Origin: Immersiella caudata
Lineage: Eukaryota; Ascomycota; Sordariomycetes; Sordariales; Lasiosphaeriaceae
NCBI GenBank assembly: GCA_030512335.1
Contig: JAULSU010000007.1
Location: 806,001-870,000, forward strand
DNA: 64,000 bases
Direction: 5' to 3'
Position numbers and translations under genes: made by a program. Below, piece after piece: positions 53,006 to 64,000 of the stretch. Each line of letters opens with the position of its first letter. Position 1 is the first letter of the stretch. The notes under the pieces are model-generated. The model was not told where the DNA came from and made no database searches. It saw only the letters and a program-made list of their open reading frames with translations.

Positions 53006-56000
53006 GTGGCTTCTCCGCGGAGAAGCGGCCGGAGAAACGTCAAAAGAACGGCATTGTGGTGAAAGGCGGTCACGAGCAGCCGGTGTTATTATTTGACGAA
53101 TCTTGGGATCAGCCGGGTGGGCGGCAAGGGGTGTCTAGACTGATATTGGGGGGTTCTCTTTTTGAAAAGGCATCTTTCGGGTTGGGGATATGTGATACGA
53201 TGGCTAGGTTGGGCCGTGGGATTTTTGGACTGCTTCATGCGACAATATTGTACACCAGAGGGGCCTTGTTGTCTTGTAGCACTGCTAGATGCCTCATAAG
53301 CCAGGATGCTTATTGTTATACCAGACCAATTTCACGCTGATTGATGTTCTTCTCGACACAGAATAAAACAGGCGTGTTTTTCGGCCACCCGAGAAGTGGT
53401 GCTTGTCTGCAACGTGCGCAACTCCACGAAGACGGAATGGCGAGACGGGTGGTCCTCCAGGAGAGTCTAGCAGAAAGCAGGGCACGGCTGGCGAACCGTA
53501 TGGTGTTTAAACTGCCGATGGTTGGAGGGTGAAAAGGGGTTGCGGGATGTAAAACAACAGGTGGGTGAGGGCACGTTGTGGCTCTGAGAGTGGCTAAAGG
53601 TGCCGGTAGGGTGCTTGAGGTCGCCTAAGATGAGATTGTGAGCTCACACTTGAAATTTAGGACTAACCCGCGATCCGGGAGCTCCACGGGTGCCCAACAG
53701 CGGGAGCGGTCTGGGGCGCATGGTGGCAAACCGGTCACTACTGGTGTACACCGAGGCTTCCGTACAGCTGATCGGATGAAAGGAGGCTAAAGATGGATTG
53801 CATCCATTCCCCTTGAGGAAAAGAAAGCCGCAGATCGACAACTGGCCGCCTCCGCAATGAAGACGGGGTGCATCAGTTGGTTCACCCCCTTTGCTTTCAA
53901 AACACGGCTCCACGGCAGGACAGCTATCGATGGGATATAGCTAGTGATGGCATCTATGGTGTTCTGGGGTTTGTAAATGAAGGCTTAGTGCTGTGCTTAA
54001 GGGACAGGAGCGACGCAATACCGGGAATAAAGCGGCTTGCGGCTCAGAACAAGCTTTTCCTGGACCGCACCGAGCGCGGAAGAAGGATGTACGGCAGCGT
54101 GCAACACCAGCCGATGCGATGTCTCTACACTACTGCGAAGGGGGAAAGGAATGAAAAGCCGAGGTAGCAGCCGCCGGTGTCGCCCAGATGCCTCGTCAAA
54201 CGCCCCTAGTCACAGGATTGTGTGGGGACACTTGTGGGAATGGCTGAGCCTCGTATGAGAAGATACCGTCGGGGTGTCCTACTTATCCACTCAACTAGAC
54301 CCCGCGTGTCCGGAGAAAATAAAGCCGATAGGAAGTCCACCGTCTCAGTACGGAGTTTGCGGGGGAAAATCAGCCGTTGTTGATTACCTACCTAGGTAGT
54401 GAGGCTCGATGGATGCCACCACTTCGAGGGGGATCCACTGACACTTAGCTTGGTGCAATGCAATAAAAATACACTAGGAAGAGCGGACACCGACAAAGGC
54501 ATATCTTCAGACAACGATATCGCCTTGAGACTGCTGCCGGTCTGCAGCAAGCCACCATTATGACGAGACGGTCTCGGCAGTCGCAATGGATCTCGTCGGC
54601 AATGGCAGTGTGCATTCTCTTGGGAGACTATTCTAGCACCGGGTATGATCTTCAACTTGCGAGGACTCTGTACCAGTTCGTCTTGGGCATGTGATGTGTG
54701 ATGACGATGGACGAGCAACGACCCAGGCGATTGGGGGTCTTGGAGACAAGTTTTGGAGAGATGAGTTTCTCCAACTGCCCAAAATGAACGGCGGTTGGTG
54801 ACGCTCGAAGCTTCACCGCAAATTTGGAGACTGTGGGTGCCAAAATGAGACGGTTGAAAAGGGGCAGATAAGGCCAAGGAGCGCATAGTACCGGTCCTCC
54901 GCTATCAACGACTTGCGACAATCCTGACGGCTATGACCTTGCTTGATGATTCCTGAGCAATGGACGTTGCGATCCACCGTGCCAAGAAAGATGACGCCAG
55001 GAAGCCTTGCCGTCCCCATGTGGTCCCGACGCCACATCTCGTGCACTGTCCAACGGAAGTGTCTTGGCATCTTGATTTCCTCCTCACCCCCTCCACAGCG
55101 GCGCCTTGGCCCAGAACGTCGGAATTTCAACAACCTGACAACGATGACCCTTCGAACAGCACTGCCGCAACGAGCTCGAGTCGCGCCATTCCTGGCTCCA
55201 GGCAAGTATCAGATGAGCTCCCGTGACCTTTGGGTTTTTCCAACGCCACATGCCCGTTCCGGTGTGGTGATTGGATTGGCAGCACCTCACCACCAACCTC
55301 GACAGAACACCGATGCCTTCAGCTACGCCGTCAAACGCCGGGCATCAAACGATCTGGTTGTCAACAGCACCAGTACAACGCACTCAAACAGGCATGTTTT
55401 GCTGAAGATCAATTCTGCATATTTAACGAGCACCCACAGGCTGTCCCTGGCTGCACGCCGGTCGAGTTTCTAGAAGGGTGGCTTCAGAGAGGAGGAGCAC
55501 AGTCACAACAACCTTATTTCGTTCAATGGCTAGGAACAGCGAACGGTCAGACCGGCTCCTCCGAACCCCAGATGTGCGGGGTTTGATCTGCAAACCCAAA
55601 AGGAAAATACAATGGACGAGACCGTTGTCTGGTGAGCTCCAGAGTAGGCTCTGGCGGCGTTGACATGGAAGTGCCTGTCACACTGGTGGATGGAATATTG
55701 GCTCCATCAACATCTCTTTCCCTGACCCATGGAGTTGGCTTACACCACATGTGTGTGCCACCCAGCGGCAGCACAATGGCGCCTGGACTTCGAATTGAGT
55801 TGTCTAGGGGTGCAAGACTTTTCAGGGGCGTTGCCCAATCACGCAGGTGCACAAAGAAAAACAGTGCATGTACGGCCAGTTTGCCTATACGGTCTAATTT
55901 CATGGATGTCTGTCATCACCCATCAAGGTAGCAAGGGAAGCAAGCACCTCCCTGCCGGACCTGCGGATCATCTGGTTGCGTAACCTGCCATACCTTTGAC

Positions 56001-56546
56001 TTGTTGCTCCACACTGCATGCGCTTCCGTCCCCGTTTTTGGGACTGGCAGACCCCCTCCACTACGATAGCTCACGGAGAGGGCGACAAATGTGGAGGTCA
56101 TTTTCTGGCCGTCATTCCGGCACCCACTCCGCCCCCGGCCAGACCTTGCTAGCTATCCTTTGGAACTGGCTTGCGGAGAAGACTTCATGCGAGAGCAAGA
56201 GGGCCGCTGAGCATCGCGAGGGCATTGGCCCCTCATGGGTTGATGTCAACTCCCCCTTGGGGGTCTGTACCCCATCCCAACAACAGCCCCGTCCCATCCA
56301 TTGGGAAGCTTGATTCCGTAAGCGGTGCTCCTGAGGCTCCATCGAGCCCGTCGATCGTCGGCCTGTCCTATATGAGGCGGCTCCCTCCTCCTCCTCTCCC
56401 CATTCCCGAACACAGTGTTTCCGTGCCACTCTAGACTCCAACAAGGGAAGCGAGACCCTGCAACCAGCCTCGACTGCGGAAACGGAGAAGCAAGCTCCTG
56501 TCTCACCCAACCACTTACTCCAGCCTCGTAAAACCCGAGGCGAACA
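53006..56546. other. 3.5 kb gene-poor region
   Basis: No open frame here looks like a real protein; the longest are Arg/Pro/Ser-rich and overlap on opposite strands. I saw no transposon ends, long repeats or RNA genes. The right 500 bases are probably the promoter and leader of the acetate carrier gene. Confidence 0.5.
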
Positions 56547-57694
56547 ATGGATGAGAACATGAAGCCCATGCCTCCGGTTGGCCAGGAGTATGCTCGAGCA
56601 ACCGGAATGGCGCCGGCCCTCAACGGCAACGTCGCCGCCGCAAGAGCCTCGCAGCGGGATTTCCCCAACCCGATGGCTTTCATCCACGCCGACAATGAGC
56701 GTCGTCTGCCGGCCTTCGGCGGTGAGTTCCAGCCCGGTCTGTACAGGTCGGTCGAGGCTCGCAAGTTCGCCAACCCGGCCCCGCTCGGCCTCAGTGCCTT
56801 CGCTCTCACGACATTCGTCCTCTCGGCCGTCAACCTCGGGGTGCGTGGCGTGAGCGTCCCCAACATCGCCGTCCCCCTCGCGCTGGGCTACGGTGGTCTC
56901 GTCCAGCTGCTCGCTGGCATGTGGCAAGTTGTCATGGCGGATCTCTGGCCTCCATTACAAGCACCTTCTAACATAATTCCAGGGAAATGGCTGTGGGTAA
57001 CACATTCGGTGCCACTGCTCTCTCTTCATACGGCGGTTTTTGGATTGCCTACGGCGTCCTCCTCACACCCAACTGGAACATCCTCGGCGAAGGTGGCCCC
57101 TACATGGCCGAGAGTGGCAGCGCGTCGATGGGCGATTCAGCACTTGGTTTCTTCCTGACGGGTTGGTTCATCTTCACCACAATCCTACTCTTGTGCACGC
57201 TGCGGTCGACTGTTATGTTCTTCATGCTCTTCTTTACGCTCGACCTGGCCTTCCTGATGCTGGCATGCGGCGCGTTTGCCGAAGCTGATGGCAACATGGA
57301 GGTATCGCACAAACTGCACCAAGCTGGCGGCGGCTTCGGAATGGCCGCCGCTTTTCTGGCCTGGTACAATGCCTTTGCCGGTATTGCCGACAGCAGGTGA
57401 GTAATGACGCTTTCTTTCTACTTGTGGTTTTTACCCCTCCAAGCTGCATATTCACCCGACTGCGGTTGTGGTGTGGTGGGTGCCGTTGCATCAGCCAAGC
57501 CGCGATCGAGTGCCACCCTCGTCGGCCAAGCAATCATAGACCCCCACCAGATCGCTACCCAGAAGAGGTTTTGGCTAACAGGGATGATCCTTTGCAGCAA
57601 CTCGTTCTTCCTCATTCCTGTCTTCCACTTCCCCTGGTCTGAGAAGGGCCGCGAGGATCGCATCGCCGCCAAGTCGGAGCGCGACAATGCCTAA
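56547..57694 (+). CDS. GPR1/FUN34/YaaH family acetate carrier (Ady2/AcpA-like)
   Basis: Plasma-membrane acetate/proton or ammonium-related carrier. Three exons: 56547-56923, 56983-57396, 57598-57694, 295 residues. The family signature NPAPLGLSAF is at residues about 75-84, ahead of six hydrophobic segments. AGMWEMAVGNTFGATALSSYGGFW spans the first join and fits the family exactly. The first intron (56924-56982) starts with GC (TG|GCAAGT) and ends in TTCCAG; no GT donor can replace it. The second intron is long (201 nt). The cytosolic N terminus and the basic C terminus (EKGREDRIAAKSER) are as expected. Confidence 0.92.
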
Positions 57695-58700
57695 TGATTG
57701 ATGAAATTATGATTCAGTCACATTCCGTTTATTCTCTTTACACTACGGTTCTACTGGTCAATTGGCATACTGCATGAGCATGCGCAGCTGTAAGATAGTT
57801 ATTCATGGGTTGGGACGACAGATGGCGCCGAACGAGCGCGACGCTAGATGTGTTTATTTTGGTTGGGAAAAATAGATAACTTTTTTCACGACTTCGCAAT
57901 GAATTCTGACAAGCGTTTGTGACCTCATTCCCTTCCATCGGACGTTCATTCTCGGGCAGCTGAACGTCGATCCAGGGTACGCGTTATTTCAAGCGATGGG
58001 CGTAAGCCAAGAAGATGTGCTGTTAGCGGTGGTGCATGGGGTGCCAAGGTTGGTGGCTTGCCGCTTCCGTCCCCTCGGAAGGCTGCGTGGTGTGACCTTA
58101 GACAGACGTCTGGTGTTTTCTATCCGCCCCCTCCCGCTCCCGGTTCCCACGTCTCTGTGGGTTGCTGCACCGTGGGTGTAAGATGGCCACGAGGGCGTAT
58201 TCTAATGGCCCTATCGCAACATCAGACATTGTGTGGCGGAAGCGCGGATGGAAGCGCAGATTTTTAAACTTCGGGAGCTCCGCTTCCCCTGATGTGCGCC
58301 TTTGCTAAGCTATAAGCCGTAGTCGCACCACAGCATTTACAATCGTTGAGAAAACAACTAGAATGGGCTTTCTAGATTCTATCCGACCTGGAACTGGCAA
58401 ACGAATGGTCTGCATCGGATAGTTCTAGAAGCTCTGATCGATTGGCGGCCATGGTCAGACACCGTCCGATGGTGACGCGAGTGTCACCTGATACCTCCAG
58501 ATCGGATGGAGGAGCTCAGCTCCGGGGGTTGGTTCAATGGGATGGGAAGAATTGGTGGCTATAAACAAAAAGTTGACGTGTGCCGGTATTGTTCTTAAAA
58601 TCTGTTCCAACTTTGGCATAACGTTGCATTGAGGCGCAACAACTACAAAGTCTTTATATATCCCCATTTCGATTCGAGCAGTGCGCACACAACCTTGTCC
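57695..58700. other. Intergenic region, about 1 kb
   Basis: Between the acetate carrier and fumarate reductase genes. Nothing recognised. Confidence 0.5.
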
Positions 58701-60230
58701 ATGATACGAACCCGACATGCCATCCTTCTCACATTCCTTATATCTCTCGCCGCCATCATGTACAACAACCACAACAATGCCCGCAGCACCAACGATCCCG
58801 TCCCCGTCATCATCGTCGGCTCGGGTCTCGCCGGCCTATCCGCAGCCTACACTGCCCTCCAATCCGGCGCCACCTCCGTTTATATGTTCGAGCGTGCCGC
58901 AAAGCCCGGCGGCAACAGCATCAAAGCCTCCTCCGGCATCAACGGCGCGACCACGGGGGACGATGCCTTTTTTGCCGATACCATCCGCTCCGCAGGGAAG
59001 AGATTGGCAGAAACTGCCAGTTCCGAGGCAAAAGTGCAGAGGGAACACCTGATTAAGATACTCACCGAGAGGTCACCACAGGCGATCGGGTTCTTGTCTG
59101 ACCTGGGAGTGGATTTGAGCGTGGTGACGCAGTTGGGGGGGCACAGTCGAGCGAGGACGCACAGAGGAGCGGGAAAGACGCCGCCGGGGGTAGCAATTGT
59201 CAGTACATTATTGGAGAAGCTCAAGACGGAGTTTGGCAAGGGGAAGTTTCGGCTGTTGACGGGCTGCGAGGTGACGAAGTTGTTGACGACAACGCATAGT
59301 GATGGTGCGGTGGCGGTGACGGGAGTTGAGTACAAGACGGAGGCGGCTGGGGTGGAGATGCTGAGGGGGCCGGTGGTGTTTGCTACGGGGGGCTTTGCGG
59401 GGGATACGCACGGCTTGCTGTCGAGATATCGGCCAGATCTGAGCGGGCTGCCTTCGACGAATGAGCCGAGGCCGGGAGGCCATGATGTGCTGACGGCGGT
59501 TGGGGCGAGGCTGGTTGATATGGATAGCGTGCAGATCCATCCCACGGGGTTTGTGGATCCTCAGAATCCGGGCGCGAGGTTGAAGTTCCTGGCGGCCGAG
59601 ATGCTGCGTGGGGAGGGTGGTATTTTGCTGCACGAGGGCAAGCGGTTTGTCAATGAACTGGAAACGCGGGAGAGGGTGAGCGAGGTAATTATGAAGCTGC
59701 CTGAAGCCAAGGAGGAAGGGGTATTGAAACAGTGGGATGTGAGACTGCTTCTGGATCCGGGGGCGGCGAAGGCCGCAGAGGGTCACATCTCGTTCTATGT
59801 GTGGAAGGGGCTACTCAAGAAGCTGAAGGTGAAGGACCTGGCTGAGACGACGCAAAAAACGCTGAGAGAATACGCGGAGGTAGTCTCGGGAAGAGAAGGG
59901 AAAGTGGACGGAATGGGACGACGGGCCTTTGGACACTGGTCGTTGGGAGTGAAGGAATGGGATGATGAGGCCGAAGTCTGCGTGGGGAGGATTACACCCA
60001 TCGTGCACTTCACAATGGGTGGCGTGGCCATCAACGACCATGCGCAGGTGCTGGCGTCGGAATTGGGACAAGAGCAAAAGCCCATCCAAGGGCTGTGGGC
60101 GGCTGGGGAGATAACGGGCGCGATTCACGGCGACAATCGGCTGGGCGGGTCGTCGCTCTTGGAGTGTGTTGTGTTTGGGAGGATTTCTGGCGAACGGGCG
60201 GCCCTTGCCGCTCGAGATGGGCATGGCTAA
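58701..60230 (+). CDS. Soluble fumarate reductase (Osm1/Frd1-like flavoprotein)
   Basis: FAD-dependent reduction of fumarate to succinate, reoxidising reduced flavin in yeast. Single exon, 509 residues. A short hydrophobic N-terminal segment (AILLTFLISLAAIMY) resembles a signal anchor or ER/mitochondrial signal. The FAD-binding motif is VPVIIVGSGLAGLSAAYTAL. Catalytic segments are GGHSRARTHR, VQIHPTGFVDP, GKRFVNELETRERVS (containing the acid/base Arg) and IVHFTMGGVAIN. The C-terminal FAD site is GLWAAGEITGAIHGDNRLGGSSLLECVVFGR. No heme or b5 domain is fused. I chose ATG 58701; there is no earlier in-frame ATG. Confidence 0.92.
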   Translation: MIRTRHAILLTFLISLAAIMYNNHNNARSTNDPVPVIIVGSGLAGLSAAYTALQSGATSVYMFERAAKPGGNSIKASSGINGATTGDDAFFADTIRSAGKRLAETASSEAKVQREHLIKILTERSPQAIGFLSDLGVDLSVVTQLGGHSRARTHRGAGKTPPGVAIVSTLLEKLKTEFGKGKFRLLTGCEVTKLLTTTHSDGAVAVTGVEYKTEAAGVEMLRGPVVFATGGFAGDTHGLLSRYRPDLSGLPSTNEPRPGGHDVLTAVGARLVDMDSVQIHPTGFVDPQNPGARLKFLAAEMLRGEGGILLHEGKRFVNELETRERVSEVIMKLPEAKEEGVLKQWDVRLLLDPGAAKAAEGHISFYVWKGLLKKLKVKDLAETTQKTLREYAEVVSGREGKVDGMGRRAFGHWSLGVKEWDDEAEVCVGRITPIVHFTMGGVAINDHAQVLASELGQEQKPIQGLWAAGEITGAIHGDNRLGGSSLLECVVFGRISGERAALAARDGHG

Positions 60231-60546
60231 GGATACCACCGTTTCCATGTTAATATGTGCAACTTCAATATGTAGAATTTGCAAGGGGCATCCAGAATAG
60301 TTATCTGAGAGAATGAATCTGGTTTGGAGCCTGAGGTTCGAGCTTGTCTGTGATCCCTAGAGATCACCTGCTTTTGCTGGGGATGGGTATGATCACGTGA
60401 GATCGCGTTTTTGCCGCGACCCGAGGCAGCGCACGTCACTTGTCTCGCCCCGCAAGAGTCTGAGACCGCTACCCGAACCGCGCCTGCGCGAACCGCAACT
60501 CACCTCTTCCTGGCCATTTCGATACAAATCCACTTCAAGGGGAGCC
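60231..60546. other. Short intergenic region
   Basis: Promoter of the Nbs1 gene. Nothing else recognised. Confidence 0.5.
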
Positions 60547-63262
60547 ATGTGGGTGCTGGAGTCTGAGTGGTTTGTCGGTCTGTCTCGCGCATCCTCAAAA
60601 TGCATTTGCGTGCCAGAGTTGAGTTTGACACCGAACAGGCAGGAGGCTCTGGCTGCGCCCAGGCAAACGCTACCTTTTTGGCAGAACCTCTTCAGAACGT
60701 GAGAGACCCGCCGTGTTTATGCTCCACGAAAGATATCGAACTAAATATCCCTAGCGGGCCAGCTCGTCATTTCGGACAAAACCGTCTCCAGAAAGCATCT
60801 TACTATCACCGTTGAGGATGTAGCTGAAGGCGGCGGCGTGAGTGCTAACTTGTCCCCCTGCGGAAGGGTCAAAAAACTGACCTCTACGCTTGATAGCAAA
60901 ATCTAGGCTCGCGGTCCCGACTCATAGTAGAAGACCTCGATTCCAAAAAGGGAACTTTTCTCAATGGTAGGCAGATTCGTGGCTTGTCGAAGGCCGTCTC
61001 CGCGGACGTGATCGAGGTGAAGCCGGGCGTCTGCCCTCAATCTCTCCGGTATGCCCTCCCTCCCCATAATTTGCTCAAAGCCTGACAGCGTCTCGTATTA
61101 GTATTTTTTGGCATCCGGTTGTGCTCAGCTTCTCTTTCACCAGCAAGGAGTTGCGCGCGGACCCTTGGGTCACACTCCGCGGGAGGCTCGAGCAACTTGA
61201 CATCAAGTACTCGTCCGAGTTTGAGCCGGCTACCACTCATGTGGTGTCCAAAAAGCGCAACACTCCCAAAGGCCTCCAGGCGCTCATCAACGGAAAGTAT
61301 CTCGTCACCGACAGTTTCATCAATGCCATCGTCGAGGCAGCATTGCTACCAGATGGTGAGGTTGAGGGCACGTCATGCCCTTTGGAGGAGGATTTTATAG
61401 GCAAGTGGCCTAACCCTATTGACCATCTACCTCCCCGTGGCGAGGAGCCAAGCGACCGGCCTCCAGAGTCGTACGCTCCCAACCAGCGCCGACAGGAAGT
61501 TTTTGACGGATACACGTTCGTCTTTTACGACAAAAAGCAATACGACAACCTCTTTCCCGTTATCACTCATGGGAAAGGTAAATCTGTATACAAGGAGGTC
61601 ACACCGAATGTGACCGCCATCGATGACTTCGTCCGTTATGTCAAGGAAGTTGCTGGCGAGAAGGGGCTAGGGTCGTTTGAGCATGGCAGTGAGGGCAAAG
61701 GCGTTGTTGTGGTTCGATTCACCCCGGCAAAAGGCGATGACTACGAATGGTTTGCAAACTTCTTCACTTCATTTGCCCAGCGCCTGGATCACCGTCCTAT
61801 TGACCAGCGCGAATTTCTGGAGGCCATCTTAGCATGTGATGCTCTGATGCTGAGACGCCCTCTCCAGGCGGACTCTCAGCCCTCAGCTGGCGCGGCGCAA
61901 GTCGCACACAGCGATACGAACCGGATGGACGTCGACCAGCCTCAGCCCTTGCAAGAACAAAAGGAGGCTTCACCGCCCCGACGAGGCCGATCCCGTAGAG
62001 CGGTTAGCCGTTTCAAAGGCTTCGAACTTGGCTCCGATCCCGAGGACGAAATCCCGGCCCCGCCGCCCGTCGAGGAAGTGACAGCACAACCTGCCGTACC
62101 CGAAGCTGCGGCTGCTTCCCAGGATAGCTTGTTTGTCTCTCAACGCCCCGGGTTTGTGTACCCTGAAGAGACCCAGGAGGCAGAGCAGTCAACGCATACC
62201 ACTCGTCGAAGCCAGCGCAAACGAGCAATGTCGCCCCTACCGGAACATGATGAATCGGCGTTTTTAGATGGAATTGCGCCCACTGCTGCTGCCGTAAAGC
62301 GACGACGTGTCGATGCAGGGAAGGAACCTGTGCCTCCTACCCCTGAGCCAGAACCTGAAGTTAAGAACGAGGAGATGTCATCACCACCAAACCCGAGAGG
62401 TGCAGCAGCAAGAGGGCGGAAGAAGAAGCTCCTTGACGGCCAGGACATCCTCGAGCTTGCTCGCCAGCGCCGTGAGGAAGAGGAGCAGCGGGTCGCAGCC
62501 GAAGAAAAGGAGTTGAAAAGGGTCGATGATGACATCGACTACGCCGCGATTCGCGCGCTGCACATTGTAGAAGAATGCGCAGTTCATTTCCCGGAGGAAG
62601 ATGCATCAAGTCGTACCCGCGGGCAAGATATCGCCTCTGGTCGGTGGGACCCACGATGGAACGGGCGCAAGAACTTCAAGCGCTTTCGGAAGCAAGGAGA
62701 TGCGGGAGGGCGTCCACCGCCTCGTATCATTCTCTCGCTGGAGGAGGTCAAAACAAAGGAATACGGCATTGGCGATGATTACTGGCTTGAGAACGACAAC
62801 AGCAATAACAAACGTAGGAAGGACAACCAGCGAGAGTCTCAGATCTCAGTCACCCAAGGTAAGTCAGCAGCAAAAGAAACCGACGCCTCCAGCGGGAAGC
62901 AGAAGCCAACCATTCGGAGGACCGTACTTGCTCTGGACAGCAGCGATGAGGAGGACGATGGCAGCAACGACATGCTGGAAGATACAACTCTGCCCGAGCT
63001 GGATGTCGAGGCTGCGCCGGAGCCTCCGAGGAGCCGAGCCGCCAAGGCTGCCGAAAGGGAGGCTGCTCTTCGCGCGCAGCTACAGTCGCCGTCCCAATCG
63101 CAGTCTCAAAGCCAGACAGGGAGGAAACGTCCTGCAGCGGCAGAGCCAGCTGGCGAGAGAGCAAGCAAGAAGACAAGAGGGAAAACGCAAGCTAAGAATA
63201 GCGATCAGAGTGGCGACAGTGACGATGAGCTAAGGTTCCGATTTGGACGACGTCGTGCATAA
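60547..63262 (+). CDS. NBS1: DNA double-strand-break repair protein Nbs1 (MRN complex)
   Basis: Recruits Mre11-Rad50 and the ATM/Tel1 kinase to breaks. Five exons: 60547-60569, 60643-60698, 60755-60837, 60897-61048, 61102-63262, about 824 residues. The FHA domain is split over four small exons: MWVLESE, RLWLRPGKRYLFGRTSSE, PGQLVISDKTVSRKHLTITVED and SRSRLIVEDLDSKKGTFLNG. Then IFWHPVVLSFSF leads into tandem BRCT-like domains (VVSKKRNTPKGLQALINGKYLVTDSF). The middle is disordered and acidic, and includes a KNFKRFRKQG segment that may contact Mre11. The C terminus DDELRFRFGRRR matches the FxF/Y-type Tel1/ATM-binding motif. The first donor could also be 60567, removing one residue. Confidence 0.92.
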
Positions 63263-63553
63263 GGAACGCTAGGAGGGAATGGTGTGAAGGCATTTTATAG
63301 AGACCACAGGGTCTGGGAAACATAATGACGAGTACCATGATATTGAATCTTGCCCTCTGTCTTCTCTATGGGTATCTTCCACCATCCGTAACCAACGTTG
63401 GACTACGTCTGAGCTTTCCCCTGAACCAGATGCTCATACGCTAAATGCTGCTACCCTTCTACCTTGATATGCAAAAATTATAACGAATACACGCTGTTCT
63501 ATCATATCTGTCGTCCATACACAATGGCCCCCCTGTGTACGAATCGGCACTTA
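63263..63553. other. Convergent intergenic region
   Basis: Short A/T-richer stretch between Nbs1 and the b5-domain gene; nothing recognised. Confidence 0.5.
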
Positions 63554-64000
63554 TCAGTCCACATCCTCATACTTCTTGGTCTCCTCCGGCTTCGTCTCCT
63601 CGGGTACAAATATCCCCACCAAACAAGCCGCCAACATTTGCTCGTAGTTTACCCAGGGATGAATCTCTCCAAACAACTTGGTTCCATCCCGCGCAGCGCA
63701 CCTAAGTAACTCGGGTTCCCCGCCGGGATGGAAGGGCAAGTACGGTGTGATATTGTATACCTTGCCCCCAAGCACTGTCCATGCATCCTTGCCCTTGCGA
63801 CCGGTGTAGTAGCGGAGCATTGTAGGTGTTACGCGGAGGTAGTTAGTCCCCGGAGGAAGGTTGCGCAGGTCGGCGGCCCCATTTTGCGTGAGGCGGGCCC
63901 AGTCTAGGGGGGAGTGCCCGGGAGCGAGGGCGATTTCCTTGCCGGTGGGCTTCTTCGGTTTGGTGGTCAGGGTCGGCGGGGGGGCGAGGCCGCCGCCAGG
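63554..64000 (-). CDS. Cytochrome b5-domain protein (Irc21-like), 3' part
   Basis: The gene runs off the right edge; 148 C-terminal codons plus the stop are visible as one frame. The segment LDWARLTQNGAADLRNL precedes the heme-binding domain. WTVLGGKVYNITPYLPFHPGGEPELL has the b5 motif HPGG with the first heme histidine, and LFGEIHPWVNYEQML has the second. The WVN after the second histidine is typical of the Irc21/Ncb5or group of b5 domains rather than ER cytochrome b5. The C terminus has no membrane anchor (EETKKYEDVD). Probably a soluble electron carrier. Anything before residue 1 of this fragment is unseen. Confidence 0.88.
   Translation of the reverse strand, partial: PGGGLAPPPTLTTKPKKPTGKEIALAPGHSPLDWARLTQNGAADLRNLPPGTNYLRVTPTMLRYYTGRKGKDAWTVLGGKVYNITPYLPFHPGGEPELLRCAARDGTKLFGEIHPWVNYEQMLAACLVGIFVPEETKPEETKKYEDVD

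Noticed and set aside
54392..55473. Several 130-180 codon open frames on both strands
   Set aside because: They overlap each other, have unbiased composition and no motif; no convincing splice structure.

Overview
The window is nuclear DNA of a filamentous ascomycete (Pezizomycotina, most likely a sordariomycete). The genes are split by many short introns of about 50-80 nt with GT/AG ends and CTAAC/CTGAC-like branch sites. The gene content is also fungal: CFEM and WSC secreted proteins, a Ral2-like kelch/BTB protein, an Ady2-type acetate carrier, an expansin-like protein, Nbs1, and fungal ribosomal proteins eS30 and uS5. Exon joins were worked out by eye from reading frame, splice sites and remembered family sequences. 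No database search was run, so names are family-level calls and ends may be off by a few bases.

Layout. 0.7-4.6 kb holds two neighbouring decayed genes, a heme catalase and a cytochrome P450, each with several stops and frameshifts. 4.8-11.4 kb is conserved: PIG-S/Gpi17 (GPI transamidase), a FAT1-type very-long-chain acyl-CoA synthetase, and a 1-Cys peroxiredoxin. A gene-free stretch of almost 3 kb leads into the 1087-residue Ral2-like gene (14.3-17.5 kb), followed by an amidohydrolase. 19.2-20.9 kb carries a large secreted protein of unknown function. Phosphopantetheine adenylyltransferase and a DCAF7/WDR68-type WD40 protein then share a 0.7 kb divergent promoter.

26.3-31.1 kb is an island of four small secreted proteins: one proline-rich, one possibly beta/gamma-crystallin-like, one with eight cysteines, and one CFEM. 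Next come an MFS transporter and a divergent arylsulfatase, a secreted expansin-like protein, and a short-chain dehydrogenase. 40.3-48.6 kb is dense in housekeeping genes: mitochondrial bL36, a LYRM2-like LYR protein, the NatD histone acetyltransferase (NAA40), eEF1B-alpha, a MARVEL membrane protein, eS30 and uS5. The eEF1B gene has a long intron that may hold a C/D snoRNA.

49.3-53.0 kb is a large Ser/Thr-rich WSC cell-surface gene with one in-frame TAG. A 3.5 kb stretch without genes follows, then an acetate/ammonium-type carrier with a GC-AG intron, a soluble fumarate reductase, Nbs1, and the 3' part of a cytochrome-b5-domain gene cut by the right edge.

The observations most worth a second look are the twin pseudogenes, the in-frame TAG of the WSC gene, three apparent GC-AG introns among roughly 47, the secreted-protein island, the 556-residue orphan secreted protein, and the possible intronic snoRNA.
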